Part shown: positions 6,624-13,385 of the stretch, piece by piece
Position numbering within the stretch: position 1 is the stretch's first letter
Layout of the letters: every line of letters begins with the position of its first letter
NCBI GenBank assembly: GCA_947254205.1
Contig: CAMYCE010000039.1
Span: 1 to 18,334 of the forward strand
Reading direction: 5' to 3'
Source: an uncultured Prevotellaceae bacterium
GTDB lineage: Bacteria; Bacteroidota; Bacteroidia; Bacteroidales; Muribaculaceae
Length of the DNA stretch: 18,334 nt
Translations under genes and position numbers: made by a program
Notes under the pieces: model-generated
Told to the model about the DNA's origin: nothing
Seen by the model: the letters and a program-made list of their open reading frames with translations, nothing else
Database searches by the model: none

Positions 6624-6884
6624 CAATTGATCGATAATGGTGATAGTGACGACGCGATTCTCGCTACCGAGCGGTGGATTGAGAGCAAAGATGTTGCTGT
6701 CGATGATTTAGCACAGGTCTATTACTTGAGGGGAAATGCCTATCGCAAGCAAGAAAACTGGGGCAAAGCCATGACTTGCTATTTGCGGGCTATCGACCTG
6801 AATGGGCATGAAAGTGCCCGGCAGGCCTATGCAATGGCCAAGCAAGTGATGAACTTTTACAATAAAGACTACTACAACCCTTAA
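6600..6884 (+). CDS. Small TPR-like protein
   Basis: I place the start at the ATG at 6600 (MKNLQELKQLIDNG), giving 94 residues. An in-frame ATG at 6564 would add twelve residues that look like untranslated leader. The protein is helical. A first helical pair spans about residues 1-33, and a recognisable tetratricopeptide repeat spans about 36-68 (AQVYYLRGNAYRKQENWGKA, then MTCYLRAIDLNG). A final helix follows. TPR repeats bind other proteins, but one or two repeats do not define a partner. There is no signal peptide, so it is probably cytoplasmic. Its stop codon is only 8 bases from the stop of the convergent murI gene. Confidence 0.75.
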   Translation: MKNLQELKQLIDNGDSDDAILATERWIESKDVAVDDLAQVYYLRGNAYRKQENWGKAMTCYLRAIDLNGHESARQAYAMAKQVMNFYNKDYYNP

Positions 6885-6892
6885 TTTGTGCA

Positions 6893-7726
6893 TTATAGCG
6901 CAACATGCCGAGCTTGCACATGCTCATTGACAAAGATTGATGCCATGGTCGAGAATTTCTCGGCATCTTCGGTTGTGAGATAGCTACAAGTTGCTCCTTG
7001 GGCACATCGTTGTTGAATTTCGGGGTGACGTTGAAGATAGCTTTTTAGGCTCTTTGCCACTATGGCTCCTTGTTCAATGATATTGATGTGTTGTGGCATG
7101 TATTTTTTGATTTTCTCAATGAGCAAGGGATAGTGAGTGCACCCCAGCACCACTGTGTCGATGTCGTGGCTTTGTGCCAGCAGTTGAGAAATATCTTTTT
7201 CCACAAAGTAGTCGGCACCGGGGCCATCACTCTCTTGATTTTCAACGAGAGGCACCCACATGGGGCAAGCATGGCCATAGACTTTGAAATGGGGATAAAG
7301 TTTCTCGATTTCAATATTGTAGGATTGACTTTGAATTGTGCCGGGGGTTCCAAAAACACCAATATGTCCGGTTTGGCTTATCCTGCCCACAGCCTCAACG
7401 GTGGGCCTAATCACTCCCAGCACCCTGCGCGATGGGTCAATCGTGGGCAGGTCTTTTTGCTGTATGGTGCGCAATGCCTTGGCCGATGCAGTGTTGCAAG
7501 CCAAAATCACCAAATGGCAACCTTGGGCAAAGAGGTATTCTACACATTGCTTGGTGTAGTCATAAACCACATCAAATGAGCGTGTTCCATAGGGGGCTCT
7601 TGCATTGTCGCCAATGAATATATAGTCGTATTGGGGCAATTCTTTTCTTATTTCTCTCAAAATAGAAAGCCCGCCAAAGCCCGAATCAAATATCCCAATG
7701 GGGGCAGGTGTGCTTGATAGGTTCAT
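6893..7726 (-). CDS. murI: Glutamate racemase
   Basis: MurI interconverts L- and D-glutamate without a cofactor; D-glutamate is then added to the peptidoglycan stem peptide by MurD. The 277 residues fit the family. Motifs are GIFDSGFGGLSIL (11-23), IGDNARAPYGTR (38-49), the first catalytic cysteine in LACNTASA (Cys77), GVFGTPGTIQS (123-133) and the second catalytic cysteine in LGCTHYPLL (Cys196). The gene starts on the base directly after the stop codon of the aminotransferase gene, so it is the last gene of that operon. From memory, in many Bacteroidales murI sits beside the bamA/ompH genes instead, so this position is unusual. It converges with the TPR gene with no room for a terminator of its own. 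Confidence 0.95.
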   Translation of the reverse strand: MNLSSTPAPIGIFDSGFGGLSILREIRKELPQYDYIFIGDNARAPYGTRSFDVVYDYTKQCVEYLFAQGCHLVILACNTASAKALRTIQQKDLPTIDPSRRVLGVIRPTVEAVGRISQTGHIGVFGTPGTIQSQSYNIEIEKLYPHFKVYGHACPMWVPLVENQESDGPGADYFVEKDISQLLAQSHDIDTVVLGCTHYPLLIEKIKKYMPQHINIIEQGAIVAKSLKSYLQRHPEIQQRCAQGATCSYLTTEDAEKFSTMASIFVNEHVQARHVAL

Positions 7727-8854
7727 TTAGCCTTGAAAATTATTGATGATTTCTGAAATTTCTTGTGCTTGTTGTGCATCGATGGGGTGGGCAATGGGAA
7801 GGCTCACCACCTCGCTCGATAGCTTCTGCGTGATGGGCAACTTAAATGACTTAAATTGCTTGTAGCAAGGTTGTTGATGAGGGGGAGTGGCATAGTGAAT
7901 GTCGCTACCCACACCATGTTGAGCAAGATATTGCCTGAAGGCATCGCGCTCTTTCACTCTCACCACATATTGATGCCACACCTGTGTCATGCCATCAAAT
8001 TGTGCAGGGCATTTCACCAGCTCATTGTTGATGTGTTGCTTGTAGGTGTTGGCAATGAGTTGTCTACGTTCATTCTCTTCGTTGAGATGTTGCAATTTCA
8101 CTCTGAGCATTGCAGCCTGAATTTCATCGATGCGACAGTTAAATCCTTTGTAGATGTTGTGGTAGCGATAGTCTGCCCCATAGTTGGCAAGAGCTTTCAC
8201 AGTGTGAGCCAGTTCCTCGTCGTTGGTAACAACAGCTCCGGCATCGCCCATGGCCCCTAAGTTTTTGGTGGGGTAGAAGCTCACTCCGGCGGCATTGCCC
8301 AATCCGCCTGTTGCGCGAGTGCCGTTTAAACCTGCCGTGCTTGCCTTGGCCCCTATGGCTTGAGCATTGTCTTCGATAATTTTAATGTCGTAGTGTCGAG
8401 CCATTTCAACCAATTTCTTGTCCCAGCAAGGAGTGCCATACAGGTGCACAGGCATGATGGCTTTGACCGATGGCGAAAGCAGGCTTTCAATGAGCTCGGA
8501 GTTTAGGTTCATCGTGTCTTCTCGTGGGTCGCACAAGCATGGCACCATGTTTGCATCGCTAATGGCCAGTACCGATGCCACATAGGTGTTGGCAGGCACT
8601 ATCACTTTGTCGTCGTCGTGCAATATCCCCATCTCTTTATAGGCTCGCACTATGAGTCGCAGAGCATCAAGTCCGTTGCTCACAGCGATGCAGTGTTTCA
8701 CTTCACACAGCTCGGCAATCTCTTGCTCAAGCAGTGCCGTTTGTTCGCCATGCAGATATCTCCCCGATTCTATCACCTCGCAAGCAGCTTGCTTAAGTTG
8801 ACTCATGTAGGGTTGATTGGCAAGTCCAAGATCAAGAAAAGGATATTGTTTCAT
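7727..8854 (-). CDS. DegT/DnrJ/EryC1/StrS-family sugar aminotransferase
   Basis: This 375-residue PLP enzyme belongs to the family that aminates nucleotide-linked keto-sugars. Visible landmarks are the start YPFLDLGLANQPYMSQL, SNGLDALRL (59-67), VPANTYVASVLA (86-97), the PLP-ring contact EDNAQAIGA (161-169) and SFYPTKNLGAMGDAGA (192-207) with the PLP-binding Lys197. With two FdtA/QdtA-like cupins just upstream, the likely product is a dTDP-3-amino-3,6-dideoxyhexose, as with FdtB or QdtB. The acetyltransferase usually completing that pathway is not in this window. The amino sugar would go into LPS O-antigen, capsule or glycoprotein glycan; which one cannot be told. The gap to the cupin gene upstream is 15 bases, and murI follows with none. 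Confidence 0.92.
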   Translation of the reverse strand: MKQYPFLDLGLANQPYMSQLKQAACEVIESGRYLHGEQTALLEQEIAELCEVKHCIAVSNGLDALRLIVRAYKEMGILHDDDKVIVPANTYVASVLAISDANMVPCLCDPREDTMNLNSELIESLLSPSVKAIMPVHLYGTPCWDKKLVEMARHYDIKIIEDNAQAIGAKASTAGLNGTRATGGLGNAAGVSFYPTKNLGAMGDAGAVVTNDEELAHTVKALANYGADYRYHNIYKGFNCRIDEIQAAMLRVKLQHLNEENERRQLIANTYKQHINNELVKCPAQFDGMTQVWHQYVVRVKERDAFRQYLAQHGVGSDIHYATPPHQQPCYKQFKSFKLPITQKLSSEVVSLPIAHPIDAQQAQEISEIINNFQG

Positions 8855-8869
8855 TGTGTGTTTGCTATT

Positions 8870-9322
8870 TTATTTGCGTTTATTGGTCGTGAGCTTTAAA
8901 AACTCATCGTAATCTCTCACATAGTCGCTCTCGTCATAAGGCTCCGAAGCTATAACCATGCACACTGCTCCCGACGAGAAATTTTGTAGAGTGCGCCATA
9001 TTCCGGGCACAATGAGCAATCCTTGGTCTGGGCGATTAAGGGTGATGGTTTGGGCATTTAATCCGTCGTCGATAGTTACATCAAATGCACCACTAATGGC
9101 TACAACAAGTTGGTAGAGGTGGTGGTGTGAATGTCCTCCACGAGTTTCGCCCCCCGGTATATCATAGAGATAGTAGGTGCGCTTAATTTTAAAAGGGATC
9201 TCGTTGTAGTCTTCTACCACAGTGAGGTTGCCATTGCTGTGATGATGCTTGTTGAGTGTGAGCACTCGGCATTGTTCAATGCTTGAATTGGCATGCGACT
9301 GTTGTAATAAACTATTTTCCAT
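8870..9322 (-). CDS. FdtA/QdtA-like cupin, dTDP-4-oxo-sugar 3,4-ketoisomerase
   Basis: This 150-residue protein has a single cupin (WxcM C-terminal-like) domain from about residue 18 to 145. Motifs include NLTVVEDYNEIPFKIKR (32-48), YLYDIPGGETRGGHSH (51-66), LVVAISGAFDVTIDDG (72-87), GLLIVPGIWRTL (101-112) and ASEPYDESDYVRDYDEF (125-141). His64 and His66 correspond to the conserved HxH pair used in proton transfer in FdtA-type isomerases, so activity is likely: it would shift the keto group of dTDP-4-oxo-6-deoxyglucose from C4 to C3 for the aminotransferase. It starts inside the end of the preceding cupin gene (11-base overlap), which suggests coupled translation and balanced amounts. The cupin before it is a paralogue. 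Confidence 0.88.
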   Translation of the reverse strand: MENSLLQQSHANSSIEQCRVLTLNKHHHSNGNLTVVEDYNEIPFKIKRTYYLYDIPGGETRGGHSHHHLYQLVVAISGAFDVTIDDGLNAQTITLNRPDQGLLIVPGIWRTLQNFSSGAVCMVIASEPYDESDYVRDYDEFLKLTTNKRK

Positions 9323-9722
9323 TTTTCAATAGTTTAAATTGCTGATAATCTTCAATATAGTCGGCAGGGTCATATTTCAGGCTCGACATCACGAAAACCA
9401 CCGAGTTGGTAGAAAAGTTATCAAGTTTGCGCCAAGTCATGGGAGGAATATATAGGCCATAATAGCTGCGAGCCATGTGAAATCGTTGCTCTTTTTCTCC
9501 ATTATCGAGCACAATGTCAAAGCTTCCCGACAAGGCTACAATAAACTCTTCTTGTTGCCTAAAGGCATGTCCGTTGCGAAATTCTCCACCGGGCACATCA
9601 TAAATCCAATAGGCACGCTTGATGTCGAAAGGCACTTGCCGGTGGCTCTCTACAATCGATAAGTTACCCCTTGGGTCACATATTTTGGGCAAGTCGATAA
9701 TGTGTGGACTCTTCTCAATCAT
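9312..9722 (-). CDS. FdtA/QdtA-like cupin paralogue lacking one active-site histidine
   Basis: This 136-residue protein has the same fold and motif order as the next gene: RGNLSIVESHRQVPFDIKR (18-36), YDVPGGEFRNGHAF (41-54), FIVALSGSFDIVLDNG (60-75), GLYIPPMTWRKL (89-100) and YDPADYIEDYQQF (117-129). The HxH motif has become HAF: His52 is kept but the second histidine is Phe54, and nearby conserved residues have also changed (RQQEEF instead of an HLYQ-type run). Either it uses different chemistry on a related sugar, or it is a non-catalytic partner of the other cupin. It is the first gene of the operon. Its promoter appears to lie far upstream, leaving a leader of about 270 bases. Confidence 0.82.
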   Translation of the reverse strand: MIEKSPHIIDLPKICDPRGNLSIVESHRQVPFDIKRAYWIYDVPGGEFRNGHAFRQQEEFIVALSGSFDIVLDNGEKEQRFHMARSYYGLYIPPMTWRKLDNFSTNSVVFVMSSLKYDPADYIEDYQQFKLLKNGK

Positions 9723-9822
9723 ATCTTTGCTGGGTAGATTTTTTGACTTTTTGAGGTTCTGCGGATTTTATGGGTCGATAGAGCTTGGGGAGAAACGATG
9801 TATGCATCATCTGCAGTTTCCT

Positions 9823-9840
9823 TGCCAATGGGCATTGGCA
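9823..9840. promoter_or_regulatory. Perfect 18-bp dyad in the sugar-operon leader
   Basis: TGCCAATG and CATTGGCA flank two G bases. It may be an operator for a dimeric regulator or a short RNA hairpin. It lies about 100 bases before the first cupin start codon. On the plus strand it is followed by CTTTTG, too weak for a terminator. Confidence 0.45.
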
Positions 9841-9997
9841 CTTTTGTGGCGGTGAGGGATAGAATGCATATATAGCCCCTACATTACTCACATACAATTA
9901 ATTATGGCTATGAGATAAATATCCAATATGCCGTGTTAATTGCCATTTTCTATCAACCAAGAAAATAGGTTGAATCCTTTTTTTGTCTAATCTATTA

Positions 9998-10005
9998 CAA
10001 AGATA
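9998..10005 (-). promoter_or_regulatory. Possible promoter of the cupin/aminotransferase/murI operon
   Basis: TATCTTTG on the minus strand matches the TAnnTTTG box. At the -33 position only TTTC at a spacing of 22 is present. The box lies directly after the tsf terminator hairpin, a sensible place for a new transcription unit. Confidence 0.4.
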
Positions 10006-10034
10006 ATGATTTTGCATGATTTCTTAAGAAAGAT

Positions 10035-10072
10035 AAGGAGGAATAAAACCAATATAGGTTTCACTCCTCCTT
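10035..10072 (-). terminator. Hairpin terminator after tsf
   Basis: AAGGAGGA (10035-10042) pairs with TCCTCCTT (10065-10072), and inside it AAACC (10046-10050) pairs with GGTTT (10057-10061). On the minus strand a T-rich but not pure stretch (ATCTTTCTT) follows. A second hairpin, TAGAGAA (10089-10095) with TTCTCTA (10104-10110), sits closer to the tsf stop. Confidence 0.65.
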
Positions 10073-10116
10073 GTCATGTTTATTTTGTTAGAGAAACTAC
10101 TACTTCTCTACAATTT

Positions 10117-11115
10117 TTAGTCGGCGTTCAAGTTGATGCGCTTGAGGTCGGTAGCAACAAGATCCTTGTCAAGTTTCTTGAGATAGTCGGCTACGGTCAT
10201 TTTATCCACACCATCGGCATCGATAAATTGCTCCATGAGCACGTTTTCTTGGAAGAATTTATTGACACGGCCGTTTGCGATGTTTTGAATCATCTGTTCG
10301 GGCATGTTTGCCTCCTTAGCCTTAGCTGTTTCTTCTTGAATTTGTTTCACCTTCACCACGTCGTCCTCGGTCATGAAACCTTTGCGCACAGCTTCATCGA
10401 TGTGCTCTTGAGTAGCGCAGTAGTAGGGGTTGAAACCTGCTTTCTTGATAGCGTTGTCCACAGCTTTTTGAATTTGTTCGGCCTTAGTCTTCTCAACGGC
10501 AATGTTAAATTCTTCGTCGATTTGAGCTTGAGGCACTTGGTTGCGGTTGGCCACTTGAGGATTCATCGAAGCCACTTGCATAGCAATTGTCTTGGCGATT
10601 TCATCGTCAAAGTTCGACTTGTTGAAAGCAACAGCAGTCGAGAGTTTGTGGTTGAAGTGGTTGTAGGCAACAGTTTTTTCGCCTTCAACAAAGCCATAGT
10701 CGCCAAATTCCATCTTCTCACCAGTGATACCCGAGAGTTGAGTGATTTGGTCTTCTACAGTTGTGCCATAAAGAGCGAGAGCCTTTACTTCTTCCACAGT
10801 CTTAGCTTTGGCTGCAATAGCAGCGGCAAGAGTGTCTTCTACAAGGGCAATAAATTTATCGTTGTTGGCAACAGGTTCGGTTTCGCATTTCACCGAAACC
10901 ACTGCTGCAAAGTTGCCTTCGGCTTTTGCAAATGCACGACCTTCGGCGGCATTGCGGTCTCCACGCTTGGCAGCGATAGCTTGGCCACGCTTGCGCACGA
11001 GTTCCACGGCTTTTTGCATGTCGCCTTCAGCTTCGATGAGGGCTTTTTTGCAGTCAACCATACCTGCGCTTGTGATTTCGCGGAGTTTTTTAATATCAGC
11101 AATAGATACTGCCAT
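10117..11115 (-). CDS. tsf: Translation elongation factor Ts
   Basis: EF-Ts exchanges GDP for GTP on EF-Tu. The 332-residue protein starts with the typical UBA-like N-terminal domain (IADIKKLREITSAGMVDCKKAL, shown here in full as residues 5-26 in outline: the TSAGMVDCKKAL part is diagnostic). It continues with VRKRGQAIAAKRGDRNAAEG (40-59), the core contacting EF-Tu, and the dimerisation region further on. The C-terminus (MEQFIDADGVDKMTVADYL) matches other bacterial EF-Ts. It is the last gene of the rplM-rpsI-rpsB-tsf operon, 51 bases after rpsB, and is followed by two hairpins. The rpsB-tsf pairing is conserved in almost all bacteria. Confidence 0.97.
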   Translation of the reverse strand: MAVSIADIKKLREITSAGMVDCKKALIEAEGDMQKAVELVRKRGQAIAAKRGDRNAAEGRAFAKAEGNFAAVVSVKCETEPVANNDKFIALVEDTLAAAIAAKAKTVEEVKALALYGTTVEDQITQLSGITGEKMEFGDYGFVEGEKTVAYNHFNHKLSTAVAFNKSNFDDEIAKTIAMQVASMNPQVANRNQVPQAQIDEEFNIAVEKTKAEQIQKAVDNAIKKAGFNPYYCATQEHIDEAVRKGFMTEDDVVKVKQIQEETAKAKEANMPEQMIQNIANGRVNKFFQENVLMEQFIDADGVDKMTVADYLKKLDKDLVATDLKRINLNAD

Positions 11116-11166
11116 AGTTTGATATGTTATTAAAAATTACTTTAGTAAATGTGTGAGTGTGTTGTT

Positions 11167-12000
11167 TTATTCGGCTGCAGGAGCTTCGGTTGCTTCGGCT
11201 GCAGGAGTTTCGACTTGAGTTTCGTCGGCAACTTTGCGACGCACGCGAGCACGACGAGGTTTCTTCTCGCCTTCGCCTTCTTCCTCGGCATCTTTATTGT
11301 CAACTTTCTCAACTTTGCGTTCTTCGATACCTTCTTTGATAGCTTCGCACACAGTGGCAAGAATCAAGTCGATCGACTTCGATGCATCGTCATTGGCAGG
11401 AATTACAAAGTCAACATCGTTAGGGTTGCTGTTGGTATCAACAATGCCAAAAACAGGAATGCCAAGGCGATTGGCTTCGGCAACGGCAATGTGTTCTTTC
11501 ATCACGTCAACCACAAACACTGCACTTGGCAGGCGACCCAAATCGGCAATCGAGCCAAGGTTCTTTTCGAGCTTGGCACGTTGACGAGTCACTTGCAATT
11601 TTTCGCGCTTCGACAAGTTGTCAAAAGTTCCGTCTTTGATCATTTTGTCAATAGAGGTCATCTTTTTCACAGCCTTGCGAATGGTGGGGAAGTTGGTGAG
11701 CATACCACCTGGCCAGCGCTCAATCACATAGGGCATGTTCACGTCCGATGCGTGGTCGGCAACCACTTGCTTAGCTTGTTTTTTGGTAGCCACAAAAAGC
11801 ACCTTTTTGCCACTTTTGGCAATGTTTTTGAGTGCAGCTGCAGCTTCGCCAAGCTTAGCTTGGGTTTTATATAAGTCGATGATGTGAATGCCGTTGCGCT
11901 CCATGAAGATGTAGGGAGCCATTTCGGGATTCCATTTGCGTTTGAGGTGACCAAAGTGGCAGGTAGCCTCAAGCAATTGGTCAAAACTTGGAGTTTGCAT
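11167..12000 (-). CDS. rpsB: 30S ribosomal protein uS2
   Basis: The first ~225 residues are a complete S2: QTPSFDQLLEATCHFGHLKR (2-21), WNPEMAPYIFMERNGIHIID (23-42), LFVATKKQAKQVV, the ERWPGGMLTNF motif, and the LGIPVFGIVDTNSNPNDVDF segment. S2 binds the 30S subunit at the head-body junction near S1. A charged tail of about 50 residues follows, acidic (DAEEEGEGE), then basic (KKPRRARVRRK), then rich in Ala, Thr and Glu (APAAE at the end). Such tails are low-complexity and probably disordered. It lies between rpsI (193 bases upstream, holding a hairpin) and tsf. Confidence 0.97.
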   Translation of the reverse strand: MQTPSFDQLLEATCHFGHLKRKWNPEMAPYIFMERNGIHIIDLYKTQAKLGEAAAALKNIAKSGKKVLFVATKKQAKQVVADHASDVNMPYVIERWPGGMLTNFPTIRKAVKKMTSIDKMIKDGTFDNLSKREKLQVTRQRAKLEKNLGSIADLGRLPSAVFVVDVMKEHIAVAEANRLGIPVFGIVDTNSNPNDVDFVIPANDDASKSIDLILATVCEAIKEGIEERKVEKVDNKDAEEEGEGEKKPRRARVRRKVADETQVETPAAEATEAPAAE

Positions 12001-12158
12001 TTTTAATTTTAATTTTGTTTACGTTCTTCTTTAATCAATCTCATAGTAGCCAAAAGCCTTACTTAAATTTATATAGTAAATTGCTTTTTGGAGTCTATGC
12101 GATTTGGATACTAAACTCTGTGTGAAATATGTAGTCAATAGCAGAGTAAACGTTGATA

Positions 12159-12184
12159 GTGCATGCACAACATGAATTGTGCAC
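12159..12184. promoter_or_regulatory. Dyad cluster between rpsI and rpsB
   Basis: A perfect palindrome GTGCATGCAC (12159-12168) overlaps a hairpin TGCACAA (12164-12170) with TTGTGCA (12177-12183). The cluster starts 10 bases after the rpsI stop and lies about 160 bases before rpsB. There is no T-run, so it is not a standard terminator. It may be a leader structure for rpsB or an RNA processing site. Confidence 0.4.
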
Positions 12185-12193
12185 CCAATCTTT

Positions 12194-12580
12194 TTAGCGT
12201 TTACTGAACTGGAATTTCTTGCGTGCTTTGGGTTGACCGGGTTTCTTGCGCTCAACAACGCGTGGATCGCGAGTCATGAAGCCTTCTTTGCGAAGGGCAG
12301 GTTTGTCTTCGGGATTGATTTTTACCAATGCACGAGCAATTGCAAGGCGCAATGCTTCGGCTTGTCCCTTGTATCCACCACCAGTCAAGTTTACTTTGAT
12401 GTCATATTTCTCTGTAGCTTCCAATGTGCTAAGGGGTTGCTTAACAATGTATTGGAGAATTGGCGATGGGAAATATTTGTCAAGACTTCTCTTGTTGATT
12501 GTAATTTCGCCTTTACCTTCACCCACAAACACGCGAGCGATAGCTGCTTTGCGACGTCCTACTGCATTAATTTTTTCCAT
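12194..12580 (-). CDS. rpsI: 30S ribosomal protein uS9
   Basis: This is a full 128-residue S9. It starts MEKINAVGRRKAAIARVFV and holds the conserved GGGYKGQAEALRLAIARAL (71-89) and DPRVVERKKPGQPKARKK stretch. It ends in FQFSKR, the tail that reaches the P-site tRNA in the 30S subunit. It starts 11 bases after the rplM stop codon, the usual coupled arrangement. Confidence 0.97.
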   Translation of the reverse strand: MEKINAVGRRKAAIARVFVGEGKGEITINKRSLDKYFPSPILQYIVKQPLSTLEATEKYDIKVNLTGGGYKGQAEALRLAIARALVKINPEDKPALRKEGFMTRDPRVVERKKPGQPKARKKFQFSKR

Positions 12581-12591
12581 ACGTCAATTGA

Positions 12592-13071
12592 TTATTTGAT
12601 TTTGTTGATATCGATAACTTTGGGTGATTGAGCCTCGTGTGGGTGTTGGTCGCCATTGTAGATGTGCACATTCTTCAAAATGGCGGTTCCCAAGTGATTT
12701 TTAGGCAACATGCCCTTAATCACGTGCAAAAACAAGGGGTGCATGCCAGGGGTGAGACCCTTGCGCAACGATTTTTCTTGCAAAATGGCAGGCGAAGCAA
12801 AACGTTGACCTCCAGGATAGCCGGTGTAAGAAACATATTGGCGATCGGTCCATTTTTTGCCAGTCATTTTCACTTTATCGGCATTGATGATAATCACATT
12901 GTCACCACAATCAACGTGTGGAGTGTAGCAGGGCTTATTTTTACCACGCAAAATCTTGGCAACTTTAGCGCAAAAACGACCCAGCACTTGGTCGGTAGCA
13001 TCAACTACTACCCATTCTTTTTTCACTTCTTCAGCTTTCACTGAATTAGTCTTGTAACTTAAAGTATTCAC
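12592..13071 (-). CDS. rplM: 50S ribosomal protein uL13
   Basis: This 159-residue L13 starts at a GTG codon (M-NTLSYKT), supported by the N-terminal ~18-residue extension typical of Bacteroidetes L13. Core motifs are KEWVVVDATDQVLGR (18-32), the HVDCGDNVIIINADKVKMTG stretch (52-71), SYTGYPGGQ (81-89), IKGMLPKNHLG (117-127) and the end EAQSPKVIDINKIK. Between the GGQ motif and the GMLP motif lies a somewhat long segment (LRKGLTPGMHPLFLHV). The protein binds 23S rRNA early in 50S assembly. It is the first gene of the operon, with a well-formed promoter and a leader of about 105 bases. Confidence 0.96.
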   Translation of the reverse strand: MNTLSYKTNSVKAEEVKKEWVVVDATDQVLGRFCAKVAKILRGKNKPCYTPHVDCGDNVIIINADKVKMTGKKWTDRQYVSYTGYPGGQRFASPAILQEKSLRKGLTPGMHPLFLHVIKGMLPKNHLGTAILKNVHIYNGDQHPHEAQSPKVIDINKIK

Positions 13072-13151
13072 TTTATTAATTCCTGATTAATTTGTTAATT
13101 TAAAATCCTCAAGCACAGCAATGAACACGGCCAAATGCTCGCTTTGCGCTT

Positions 13152-13182
13152 TCGATTGGATAAAATCGGATATAATCGGATT
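13152..13182. repeat. Three near-identical 10-bp units at the 5' end of the rplM leader
   Basis: On the minus strand the units read ATCCGATTAT, ATCCGATTTT and ATCCAATCGA in tandem. They lie immediately downstream of the rplM -7 box, so they would form the first bases of the transcript. Confidence 0.5.
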
Positions 13183-13183
13183 G

Positions 13184-13214
13184 CAAAGGTAGTGAGTTTC
13201 ATCTATTAATCAAA
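13184..13214 (-). promoter_or_regulatory. rplM-rpsI-rpsB-tsf promoter
   Basis: TTTG (13214-13211) and TACCTTTG (13191-13184) on the minus strand are 19 bases apart. This is a full match to the Bacteroidetes consensus, as expected for a strong ribosomal-protein promoter. Confidence 0.75.
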
Positions 13215-13312
13215 TAGTGAGAGACTATTTATGGCAGGGGAGAAATGTGTTTTTAACAACTATTCACTTATTTAACCATCGTTCACAATAGCTTTGAATC
13301 CTATCTAAATGA

Positions 13313-13347
13313 GAGAGCAATCCAAGTTGATGGCTTGAATTGCTCTC
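13313..13347 (-). terminator. Hairpin terminator after ackA
   Basis: GAGAGCAAT (13313-13321) pairs with ATTGCTCTC (13339-13347), extended inward after one mismatch by CAAG (13323-13326) with CTTG (13334-13337) around a 7-base loop. The downstream stretch on the minus strand is only moderately T-rich. Confidence 0.6.
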
Positions 13348-13385
13348 AGGGGTTTTATGTTTCAAAACAAGTGTTTGATTCTCGT

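Larger units (their letters stand above)
9723..10034. other. Long gene-free leader of the sugar/murI operon
   Basis: These 312 bases hold no credible gene. The only minus-strand TAnnTTTG box I found upstream of the first cupin is at 9998-10005, so most of this stretch would be transcribed as a leader of about 270 bases. A perfect dyad lies at 9823-9840. Confidence 0.5.
13072..13385. other. Gap between rplM and ackA
   Basis: These 314 bases hold no gene. From left to right: the rplM leader, a short tandem repeat at 13152-13182, the rplM promoter (13184-13214), about 100 bases without any feature I recognise, and the ackA terminator (13313-13347). Confidence 0.65.

Noticed and set aside
9715..9897. 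A 60-codon minus-strand frame in the sugar-operon leader
   Set aside because: No recognisable domain, its composition is unlike the neighbouring proteins, and it overlaps the first cupin start. A leader peptide cannot be excluded, but nothing supports it.
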